This document shows, piece by piece, positions 54,962-64,000 of a stretch of 64,000 nt of DNA. The stretch lies in assembly GCA_026075535.2 (NCBI GenBank), contig AP026545.1, positions 9,176,001 to 9,240,000 of the forward strand, written 5' to 3'. Each line of letters opens with the position of its first letter. Position 1 is the stretch's first letter. Below the pieces are notes generated by a model. It did not search any database. It had not been told where the DNA came from and was given only the letters and a program-made list of their open reading frames with translations. The position numbers and the translations under genes are program-made. This stretch comes from Tricholoma matsutake (taxonomy: Eukaryota > Basidiomycota > Agaricomycetes > Agaricales > Tricholomataceae).

Positions 54962-55312
54962 TAGTGTTGCCTCGACCAACTTTTGGCATTTTTGTATATT
55001 GAGAATAACTTGATACCATGTGCCCATACCACTTGGTGTTGAGAGAGGACCCATCGACTTTTGGGGTTGTGCATCCATGTAAATATTTTGAGAATTTTAT
55101 AAATTTTATTGGAATTGATATTGCTCTTGACTTATTTTTTACTAGTTGACTTGAAAAAATGAGTCAAGGGCAATATAAATTTTCAAAATATTTACATGGA
55201 TGCAAGACCCTAAAAGTTGATGGGTCCTCTCTCAACACTAAGTGGTCCAGGCACATGGTATCAAGCTATTCTCAATATACAAAAATGCCAAAAGTCGGTC
55301 AAGGCAACACTA
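54962..55312. mobile_element. 351-bp hairpin MITE in the Copia fragment (hAT-like)
   Basis: Arms of about 150 bp are reverse complements of each other around a centre near 55140, starting TAGTGTTGCC. Perfect 8-bp duplications TTCACAAT lie at 54954-54961 and 55313-55320. Excision restores the Copia linker sequence (NDLHQAFGDLDLGDQ). Confidence 0.85.
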
Positions 55313-55649
55313 TTCACAATGTTTTGATTGGCAGTTGGCAATGTGGCACCAATAGGTTGAGCTTTGGCATCTCTGGCAGCTTTGTGCTCCTGATGAGCTT
55401 CTTTGATGCATATTGCACTATCTCAAGATTCCTGTACTGCTTCTTCTGTGCACATGATGGTTGGTCCCCCACCTGGATGATGCTCAGTGGGAACTGGTAT
55501 GTGGGTTGAACAGCATGGGATTGGTGGTTCTGGGAGGGGGGCACTGATAGGTATATCATTAGAAGTGGGTGGGGTTGATGGTACCTCACAATAGTCATCC
55601 CCATCATTGCCATTGAGTGGGATCAGTGAGGTGGGATCAGGAACAAATT

Positions 55650-56329
55650 CATGTGAGGTTCTGGTATGTTTGGTGAAGCATGTCCATCATGGCTTTGGAA
55701 GAAGCACACATGGTAGGAGCTATGTACTTTCTTCATAGCACAGTAAAATCAAGAAGGATGATTTTATTCTAATGTTCTCATTTGATGGTGCTGAGCTATA
55801 TGCTAATAAAGCCTCTGACTGTTGGGTATTTATTTGGGTTATTTTTGATCATGCCCCAGATGGCCAATATATATAAAATGTGTTTTGCCTGGAGGCTTCA
55901 TTTCTGGACCCAATAAACCAAGATATCCTGACACATATCTGTTCTCTAGCTTGCACCATCTTTCTGCATTGCAGAAAGAGGGTCTTCATATGTGGATGCC
56001 AATCAACAAAAAATAGTAGCTTCCCATCCATTTCTATGTCTGGCAACAGCAGATGGACCTGGAATGGCATATCTAAATGGTTTGGTTGGTCACCATGGAA
56101 AAAATGGCTGTAGATTGTTCTGTACTTTGCCTGGTCACCATAAGGAAGGGGAACACACTACTATCCTGCATTACTCAAACCAAACAACTATAGTGTTGAA
56201 GGCTGTGACCATCCCAACATTGATGTTAATAATATCCCTTTACCTTCAGTCCAAGACTATGAGCAGAAGCTCCAATATCTTATGGGAACTGTTTGTAATT
56301 TACACTCCCCCATCTATTCTGATCAGAAT
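55650..56329 (+). pseudogene. Tnp2/En-Spm-like (CMC) transposase fragment
   Basis: Pieces in different frames: VLPGGFISGPNKPRYPDTYLF, HHLSALQKEGLHMWM, HPFLCLATADGPGMAYLNGL, VGHHGKNGCRLFC and LPGHHKEGEH. This block order matches the middle of Tnp2-type transposases of Agaricomycetes. No ends or TSD found. Confidence 0.55.
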
Positions 56330-56568
56330 CCAGTAATTCCAGTTGGATTCCAGTAATTCCAGTCGGAATAACCAGATTCCAGTCATAATAGCCATTTTTA
56401 GGACCTTAAACTTGAAGTATCATAGTGGATAGTCTTTTCAAGTCCTAGGTTCTCAAAGTGCCCACAAAATAAATTTGTGCAGAGTAAAGATTGAACTCAA
56501 GACCTCATAATAAGGAAATAACATGACACACCAAACAAGTGTGCTCTACCATTTGAGCCACAGGAGAA
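56330..56568 (-). repeat. tRNA-derived SINE or tRNA pseudogene (candidate)
   Basis: On the minus strand an A-box-like TGGCTCAAATGGTAG (56560-56546), a 5-bp anticodon stem CACAC/GTGTG around a TTGTTTG loop (56543-56527, anticodon GTT), and a B-box-like GAGTTCAATC (56498-56489) appear in tRNA order, with an overlong variable region. The 3' body ends in repeated GGAATTACTGGAATCC-type units (56330-56385), like a SINE tail. Confidence 0.45.
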
Positions 56569-57219
56569 TTATTAGTTAGTGATATAAGGTTTGTTTAAGA
56601 CACTCAAAACTCATAACTCTGACATTTTTTCTTTCTCTCAAAGGTTATGATTATTAATCAACCACATTCCTCATGATCAACATGAGGGAGTGGGCATGAA
56701 GTAGTTACATACATAAACAAATACCCTCCCTCTCACATCTTATATATAAAAAATTAACCCCCCACATTAGGCATGAGGGGGGTATGGGTAACAAACAACA
56801 CAATGTAAAAAAGGAACCCTCCCCATGCAAAATGCGGGGGAGGGGGAGGTGCAGCACTCCAAAATAATTAAAAGTACAAAAAAAAACATCCCTCTCAAAA
56901 TGCAGGGGAGGGGGAAGGGGGAATGCAGCCCCACCATCCTAAGTGTGTTGTCCTTGCTCCTGGGCCCTTGTTCCTGCTTCCCTATTGTTTCCCTCTCATT
57001 GTATGTAGCCTCCACAACCCACCCTATGAGCAGAAGCTTGTAGGTGTTGGTGCCATGTCATTCAGTGGTGGCCTCCTGCCACTCCTTGCTCACACCCACT
57101 GCCATAGCAAACTGCACCCATCATCCACCCTACAAGCAGTTGCTCATAGGCATGGCAGCAGGTGCCATGGCAATCAGTGTTGTTGTCTGGCCCTGCTGGT
57201 TGTGCCGTTTGGTGTCATT
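56569..57219. other. repeat-rich stretch without a supported gene
   Basis: Two related G-rich copies (ATGCRGGGGAGGGGGA at about 56827 and 56903) and CACCCTAYRAGCAG motifs at about 57018 and 57127. No gene seen. Confidence 0.4.
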
Positions 57220-57227
57220 GTTGGGGC

Positions 57228-58387
57228 TAGTGTTTGAAAGTCCAGTCTACTGGACCAAAAGAAGACTGTGGACTGAACTGAACTGGACTGATGTCAACTG
57301 GACCATCAGTTGCGGTTGCCCTAACATTTTCACAAGTCCAGTTCATGGTTCATCAATGGTAGCACATCTCAATGGACCACCCAAAGACCAACTGCAACTG
57401 GTTGTGGACCAGACTTCGATTGATGGGTTCGAACAACCACACACCGGTATTAATTCCTCCCCCAAATGCTTATTTCTATCTTCAAAGGTAAGTCTATGTA
57501 CTGTGCTCACATAAGCTATAGCTCCAGGCATGTGCACAGCACCTTCCCACTGTGGTTTCCCATTCCGATCATCAACAGATCACAGTCTCCCACAGTTGAT
57601 ATGACACCTTTGGCTAACCATGCACTCATCATCCCCAACAATGAGCACACTATTCCACTCATTCTTCAACATTTTCCTCCACCTTTTTTTGTATATAACA
57701 CTTGTACATGTATATATAGTGTTAATAAACACATATTTTCGCTTTTTTGCCTATATTAAGCTTGTAAACCAACATTCTCCCTTCATAAGGGGAAGAGGAG
57801 GGGTCTCTTCTTTTTATTGAGGGGCTCTACCACATATACAGGGCTAGATAATTATATATACAATATATACATGACAGAGGAAGGGAGCTGCATGAAGTGG
57901 GAAAGGGGGGAATGGGGAGAAGTGAGGGAAGTATGAGACAGGTACCATCTGCTGGGCTTGTGCATCTTCTACAGCCAAAGGTATGTATGTAGAGGGGTAT
58001 AAGGGTGTATGTAGAGGTGGGGATTGATGTCAGAAAAGAGGAACAAGGGGCTCCCTGTCAGTGCACCTGTATGGGGAGGGGGGGGAGGTTGTTACTTACC
58101 TGCATCCCTATGGCTTCTCCTTATGCAATGCACATAAAAAGAGGATATAATGGTCCCAATAAACAATCTGATAGACCCCATAAAGACCCTACAGTTGTTA
58201 GGATAGCCAGAAATGGCAGTTATAACCAGTCCATTAACTGTTACACAACTGGGTAGGACTGGTTTATAACTTTATATGAGTCCGGTCCACAGTTGTGTGA
58301 ATTCTGAGAATGAACACAACCAGTCCAGTCCATGGTTGCCCTTGTGGGGGTCAAAAAAACCGGACTGGACCAGACTTTCAAACACTA
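57228..58387. mobile_element. non-autonomous hAT-like element, 1160 bp
   Basis: TIRs TAGTGTTTGAAAGTC / GACTTTCAAACACTA with perfect 8-bp duplications GTTGGGGC (57220-57227 and 58388-58395). Subterminal regions are filled with CTGGAC/AACTGG repeats. The 25150-25347 segment is a partial relative. Confidence 0.85.
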
Positions 58388-58395
58388 GTTGGGGC

Positions 58396-59920
58396 TTGGC
58401 ATTCGCTGATGTTGTTGTTGTTGCCATATGGCCATGATGCACCTGCCATCCACCCAATGGCTGTCATTGTAGGCAGCCAGCACTGCCATCCACCCTGTGA
58501 GCAGTGGATCACAGGGTTGGAGGCAGGTGCTGTGTCATTCCTTGGCGGTTTTGTGTCATGTTGTGGCGTCATTTTCTGTGTCATGTCAAATGGTGGGGTT
58601 AGTGGTGACCAGGCAGGTTTACAGGGGTGTGCTGGTGCATACCTTGCAGGTATCTCCCTCCAAGGGTCTCCTGGCACTCCTCTCCATCGGTTTAACCCTA
58701 CTAAACAGCCTCACATCCTGTTTGAACAGGGAGGAGGCTGTTTGCATGGTAGTGGGCAGCATTGCCTTCCAGGTGTCATTACCTGTCATTACCAGTAGAA
58801 TAATTCCTAAAAAACAAAAACTTACATTTAGTTAATTGATAAAATCAAGAAATTAAAGAGAAAAAACTTACCTAGGGCCATCTGCCTGCTTCATTGGCAG
58901 CTCTTGGTGGCCCTTGCTGGTGTCATAGTGGGCATGGGAACAGGTGTGAGGGTTGCTGGTAGAATAGTGGTGGTGGTGGTAAAGGGTGAGGAAGGGAGGG
59001 TGGTGGCAGCAGCAAATGGTGGCAGCTCTTTATGCATTTATGGTTTTCGATCTACTTCAATATGCAGTAATTTAGTTTAATTTTTTCTAATACCATTGAA
59101 TTCTGTCAAATTGCATCAAATTGCATCAAATAAGCTGGCTCAACCAAATGAAAAGATGCTACAAATACTGATTTAGACAGGATTCAATTTAATTTTATGC
59201 TATTCAATGGGAAACTATCATCTTTGATATAAAAATATGCACCATTGAATTAAATATTTAAAAGTGTGCAACAAGTGTGTCATTTTGCAAATACCATACT
59301 ATTTGATTTGATTTGATTCAATCTACTTAGACCTGATTTTCACTGGGGGTCAGGAACTGTGGTGGTAGAGAGTGTCAGGAGATGTCCTGCAGGTGATGCT
59401 TATGTGAGCATAGTAGTGTACACAGGGGACAGATGGATAGCTGAACACTACACATCAGGCATCAGTCTAGCTAATTAGTAAGCTTGATGGTCACTGGTGT
59501 CTTTTCAATGACAGCTTCCATGCCTTTCATACTACTATCACAAAGAGGGTGTTTATGAATTTTCATTGATAAGCCTATAGAATGGGATCCAATCCACATC
59601 TTGACATGATTATAGAACAAAAAACATTTGTAACAATGTACTGAATAATAATATCAAAAAAAATCTGCACTCTTGGAAGTAGTTATAACATTGTCCACCG
59701 ATTTGAACAAAACAGTCAATTCTGCTTACATTGGAGGGTGTGTTTATGGATTTGGTCACAAATTGTCATGCAGCATCTGGACCATGAGTGGCTGTGGCAA
59801 AAGATTTGTGACTCAGATGCCATGGGGTCAATGGAGCTCTGGGTTTTCTGAGTTGTCAAGAGGTCATGAAGATGAGCCCTGTAAAAAGAGAGGACAAGGG
59901 CAAATTAGAGCTGAACATTG
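58396..59920. other. repeat-rich, gene-poor stretch before the plus-strand Copia
   Basis: Contains a CACCCTGTGAGCAGTG motif (58491), the fourth hairpin-intron module (58800-58914), AT-rich sequence with GATTTGATTTGATT and GCATCAAATTGCATCAAAT short repeats, and nothing I can support as a gene. Confidence 0.4.
58874..58914. repeat. AGGGCC..CTGCC..GGCAG..GGCCCT hairpin beside an intron-like segment
   Basis: Imperfect inverted arms. On the minus strand they are followed by GTAAGT, TCAATTAACTAA and TTTTTTAG, the same arrangement as at 24559, 24737 and 9197. Confidence 0.55.
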
Positions 59921-60140
59921 TGTTGAGAGACACACCGTGGAACGACACATCACTTTTTGATGTGTGTGCTATTTTTAGCACAACCCTTTGATGCATATGA
60001 ACAAACACCCTATTTCCCTTTCTCATTCCCTCTTTGTCTGACAGAACATATATATATATAGCTAGATACATTACCTGCCACCTCAGTTGCTTATACAAGG
60101 ACTGAGTTTAGCCTTGTCTATTCTAGGTTGATTTTCTACA
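59921..60140 (+). repeat. Copia 5' LTR (220 bp)
   Basis: TGTTGAGAGACACACC..TTGATTTTCTACA. It contains ACATATATATATATAG (TATA-like) and the TTATACAAGGACTGAG block shared with 52928-53260. The 5 bp before it are CATTG; the right-hand duplication is outside the window. Confidence 0.85.
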
Positions 60141-60152
60141 GGTTATGGGCCA
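60141..60152 (+). promoter_or_regulatory. Copia primer-binding site, initiator-tRNA half type
   Basis: GGTTATGGGCCA directly follows the LTR. It is complementary (one mismatch) to the anticodon-loop region of eukaryotic initiator tRNA-Met, the internal site used by many Copia elements. Confidence 0.6.
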
Positions 60153-60344
60153 CTCTTGTCACACTTAGACAATGGTAGAAATATTCCTAGCCACTCAATG
60201 TTCATATATGTCACACCCTTGATCAGTTCAATCATCTAGATCTTGGATCACGCATTGACTCCCCAATCCATCTCCTTTTCTCTTTGTTTCTCGACATCAC
60301 CCTACTTGCTACTCACCTTGTCCTGCACCTCCCAATTTCTAATC

Positions 60345-61380
60345 ATGACCACTGAAAGCACCCCCCCATCCATTTCCCCTATTAAATTGTCTGTCCAATA
60401 CTTGGGGGAAAAGCTTGACAAATGAAAGTCTAACTACCAAGAGTGGTGTGAGGAGATCACTATTGCGCTCTTGCTAAATAGCCTCTATGAATATGTGACA
60501 GGAGATATCACCTCACCCCCTTCTTCAGAGCTGCATGCACTTGCTAACTGGAAAGTTAACTCATGCCTGGCCTATGCATTCCTTGCCTCAAGTATTTCCC
60601 CATCTGAATGCCCATTTATTGACATCACAAAGGGCCCTGATGAAAATTGGACGACTCTAAAAAATTGTCACCAGAAAGAAGGACCAGTTCATCAGGTCCA
60701 ATTACAAAGGACACCCCACTTCCTGAAACCACTGAAAAGATCTGCACTCTCATTGAATGAGCTTTCGCTATGGGTGACATTAAGGCTGATCTCCTCTGCT
60801 GCATTTCCCTCTTAAACTCCCTTAGCAACAATTTCCCTCACACATGTTCCATCATTTCTTGTGACATTAGTGCCTCGACTCCTAGCTCTCCATACGGATT
60901 GAAAGATATCCACCTGTTCCTGGAAAATGAACAACATACCTTTCATTCCCCCGTTGCACTCACCACTCGGGTCAAACCCAACAAAATGCCCAATGTCCCT
61001 ACTTGCGGAAACCCTACTTGTAAACAAACTGGACATACCACAGAGTGTTCTATCAAACCAGGTGGGGGTATGGCTGGGAAGACCGTTGATGAATCTAAAG
61101 CGGTGCAAAAGTTGGCACTCGAGAAGAAATCGGTGGGTACCATGGCTCCTAAAATTCCAATTACAGTGAAGGATGTCAATGGGCATGCATTCACGGTCAT
61201 GGTGGATCCTGAGCCTACCCCATCCATTGCCCCTCATCCTGAGTTTGCAGGTCTTGCTTCTGATCCGGTTCCCACAGGAACTATTGAGGAGATCAAGTAC
61301 GATGGGTGGCTTGGAGGCTTCCACCACTATCGACTGGCACCAACACACGTCCAGGACTATCGAGGATGCACTTTCAGTTG
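60345..61380 (+). pseudogene. Copia gag with zinc knuckle
   Basis: ATG at 60345 (MTTESTPPSISPIKLSVQYLG), TGA at about 60423. The capsid-like part (NYQEWCEEITIALLLNSLYEYVTGD, WKVNSCLAYAFLASSI) is followed by a knuckle CGNPTCKQTGHTTEC (C-X4-C-X4-H-X3-C) near 61000 and a Pro/Ala-rich linker. Frame breaks occur near 60660-60770. Confidence 0.75.
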
Positions 61381-64000
61381 AACCTCTCAACCAGGCTGAT
61401 CAATCACAACTTTCCCTTGACAATCATCCTTTTATCATTGATTCTGGTGCAACAGTGCACATATCCCCAGATAAGTTGGATTTTCTTTCCCTTCATCCTC
61501 CCCACCCCACACTGTCAGAGGTGTTGGTGGTTCGTCCATTGCCGCCATCAGTGTTGGGGATATCAAACTAAAAATAGCCTGGGGTGCATCAATTCTCTTA
61601 TGTAATGCACTCTATGTCCCAAACTCAGCCATCTGGCTCATTTCTGTCAGTGTCTTGGTGGATGATTCCAATGCTATTGCCCATTTTGACAACATGGTGT
61701 GTTGGGTTACTCACAAGTCCACTGGTGCACTGATTGCTTGTGGATCCCAACTTATAAAGAAACTCTACTCACTTGATCTCCACTCTGTCACTGTCGACCA
61801 TGCCATCACTGTACACAAATCTCCAACCTTAGAAACAAAGAAGTGCAGGGAGGGGTGGGGCCATAAGGCAACAAGGAAGTTGGAGAAAGTTTGGGTGGAT
61901 CTATCAGGGCCACACGCTGTGTGGTCTCACACTGGGAACTCCTATATAATGGACATAGTTGATGATTATACCTCATTCCCTTGGTCGATAGCTCTTTGAA
62001 ACAAGGATGACACTTTTTCTGAACTTAAAGCCTGGGAACTCACCCATGAAAATTAAACAGGACTTAAAGTGGGAACATATATCACTGATAATGGGGAACT
62101 TAAATTGCACAAAATAAAAGCCTGGTTAAAGACTCATGGAACAGAACAGCATTTTATGGCACCACACACATCAGCACACATAGGTCGCGTCGAACGCATG
62201 CACCAAACGCTTATGGGAAAGGCTTGCACAATGAGGATTTATTCTCACTTACCGCCTTATCTCTGGGATGAATTTTACTTATTAATGGCTTCCCATTTGC
62301 ATGGAAAGACAACCACTCGCTCACTCAATGGGATTACACCTTGGGAGCTATGGTTTGAGCACAGACCTGACTACTCCTATCTATGGGAAATTGGGTGCCA
62401 GGCTTTTGTCCTCATTCCAAAGAAAGACAACCCCAAGATCTTTGAACGTTCCATTCAATGCGTGCTGGTAGGTTACGGCCCAAAATCCAAGTCATACCAT
62501 TGCTATAACTGTACTACTGGAAAAGTCCACTCATCATAACACATAAGATTCCTTGAAAGTCATCATGGTCACTCACCACTACCATCCACTATAGGAGATA
62601 GTGAAATTCTTGGCGAGGTCAGCACTTCCAACTTGAATGCCAATCCTATAATCCCAGACAATGGCGAAACTGAGGAATCATGTGATGACAATAATATACC
62701 CGGTGAGAGTGTTCATGACACTGATGAACCACCAGTGATCACACCACCGCCACCCCCACATTGGTCATCACATATACATATTCCTACTGAGAAAAACCTA
62801 GATGGTGGTCCACCAACTACTAGAACTGCTACTGCTGTCCAGGAATTGTGAGAGAGTGCTGCCTGGGTGAAGGAACAACAATGGGAACAGAGAGCAGCAA
62901 TAATAGCAACCCGAACAGCAGACCCTGGTTGTCCACCAGACCCTGAACTCGATCATGATTGTGACATCATTGAGGAACTATGGCAATCTCTTGATAATCT
63001 CAATCTTGGTGATCAAGCACATCAATTCTGAGCCCTCATTTCGGAGGTGGCGGACTTTGATCCTGAGTCTCTTCAGTTTGAGGATGACCCCAGGATGTGG
63101 GAGGAGGCCATAAATTCTGTTGATGCTGAACAATGGAAGGAAGGTTACATTGACGAACTGCAATCCCTGAAGGACATGGGCATCTACAAATTAATTCCTC
63201 GGGATGAAGTACCTCAGGGGGAGTGGATCCAAAAAGGGCAACCAGTCTTCCATATTAAGTCAATGAGGCAGGAAAAGCGGTCAGGTGGAAAGTAGGTCTA
63301 GTTTTCAAAGGTTTCAAACAAATATATGGAAAAGACTAAAACTACCTCACTGACTGCGTGCATGGAATCTTGGCAGATTTTATTACACATTGCCGCCTCT
63401 CTGGGCTGGGATGCCCAACAGATCGATGTTAAAACAGCATTCTTATATGGCTTACTGCCTGACAATGAAATTCAATATATGCAACAACCTGTGGGTTTTG
63501 AAGAGACTGGGAAAGAAGACTGGGTGTGGAGCTTCAGCATGGGCTATATGGTATGAAACAGAGTGGACACATATGGAACCAGATGCTCAACGTGCAGATG
63601 ATCGCCTGGGGTTTTACTCGCCTGTCTTGCAAATCTTGCATATACTATCGCAAATCTGACACTGGGATCATTATTGTGGCCATTCATGTCGATGATTTTC
63701 TATCCATTGCGGACTCGCATGCTGAGAACAAACACTTCAAAGGTCAGATGTGAGAAGTATGGACTATTTCTGAACTGGGTACTGCACATTTCATCATTGG
63801 AATCGCCATCACCTGGGACAGATCTATGTGTACAGTTGCCCTTTCACAAACGGCTCTTATTGACAAAATCGTTGAACAGTTTGGTCAGAAAGATGTCCAC
63901 CCAGTATCAGCCCCTCTAGAGAATGGGTCCAAGCTCTGCCGTCCTGATAGACAGTCTATAACCCCCAATGATCAATTACAACTAAACAAACTTCCATATC
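61381..64000 (+). pseudogene. Copia pol: protease, integrase, reverse transcriptase (partial)
   Basis: Protease FIIDSGATVHISPDK (61432). Integrase: KLEKVWVDLSGPHAVWSHTG, YIMDIVDDYTSFPWSIAL (first Asp), YITDNGELK (second Asp, 62083), HTSAHIGRVERMHQTLMGKA (Glu) and LHGKTTTRSLNGITPWELWF. RT: WEEAINSVDAEQWKEGYIDEL (63100), QIDVKTAFLYGLLPD (63420), IVAIHVDDFLSIADS (VDDF box, 63670). Stops and frame changes are scattered. The element continues past 64000. Confidence 0.85.

Larger units (their letters stand above)
52928..55640 (-). mobile_element. Ty1/Copia fragment, minus orientation, with 3' LTR
   Basis: 3' LTR (52928-53260), then minus-strand RNase H and RT (53357-54850) and upstream linker sequence to about 55640, where it stops against a Tnp2-like fragment. 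A MITE (54962-55312) interrupts it. The sequence is related to the plus-strand Copia at 59921-64000, so the two share a family. Confidence 0.75.
59921..64000 (+). mobile_element. Ty1/Copia retrotransposon, 5' part (runs off the window end)
   Basis: 5' LTR, half-tRNA-type priming site, gag with zinc knuckle, protease, integrase and RT in Ty1/Copia order. The last bases are within RT. TGA and other stops in most domains show decay. Confidence 0.9.

Overview
This window is transposon-dense sequence from a basidiomycete fungus, almost certainly an Agaricomycete. Short spliceosomal introns (about 50-75 bp, GT..AG) occur throughout. KDZ transposases with their CxC2/CxC5 cysteine clusters, a Plavaka transposase and Agaricomycete-type Ty3/Gypsy and Ty1/Copia elements are all present. 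The species cannot be named from the sequence. Only one conserved host gene is recognised with confidence: a complete five-exon SHO1 osmosensor (30609-32019, minus).

Layout. 1-23843: the 3' part of a Ty3/Gypsy element (Gypsy-A), ending in its 3' LTR. An 18.2-kb KDZ transposon (KDZ-1, 1786-19940) sits in its integrase region and is flanked by the target duplication TGTGCCAGG. KDZ-1 carries a CxC2-KDZ transposase, a second gene resembling TET/JBP-type 2OG-Fe(II) dioxygenases, and a third accessory gene. A 7.55-kb chromodomain Ty3/Gypsy element (10715-18268, TSD TTGGA) has landed in that third gene. 23844-28600: minisatellites, palindrome-bearing repeats and a divergent pair of unrecognised genes, one holding a solo LTR. 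28605-29790: a non-autonomous hAT-like element. 30609-32019: SHO1. 33252-46335: a four-level nest, with a hAT-like element holding a pogo/Fot1 element, which holds a second KDZ element (KDZ-2), which holds two solo LTRs of the Gypsy-A family. About 46.5-52.6 kb: a Plavaka (CMC-type) element with a divergent accessory gene split by a third solo LTR. 52.6-64 kb: a DDE_3-type fragment, an inverted Copia fragment with a 351-bp hairpin MITE in it, a Tnp2-like fragment, a tRNA-derived SINE candidate, a 1.16-kb hAT-like element, and the 5' part of a plus-strand Copia element that runs off the end.

Shared themes. Each large DNA transposon (KDZ-1, KDZ-2, Plavaka) carries at least one extra gene besides its transposase. 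Several accessory or antisense proteins have compact Cys clusters. Most element genes are broken by in-frame TGA codons where CGA (Arg) is expected, a pattern of CpG decay. The most interesting leads are: the dioxygenase cargo of KDZ-1; the extra 3' gene of the chromovirus, which pairs a SUMO-interaction-like motif with two zinc knuckles; the apparent self-primed (Tf1/sushi-like) priming site of that chromovirus; a spliced antisense Zn-cluster gene inside Gypsy-A; and a candidate central polypurine tract in Gypsy-A.
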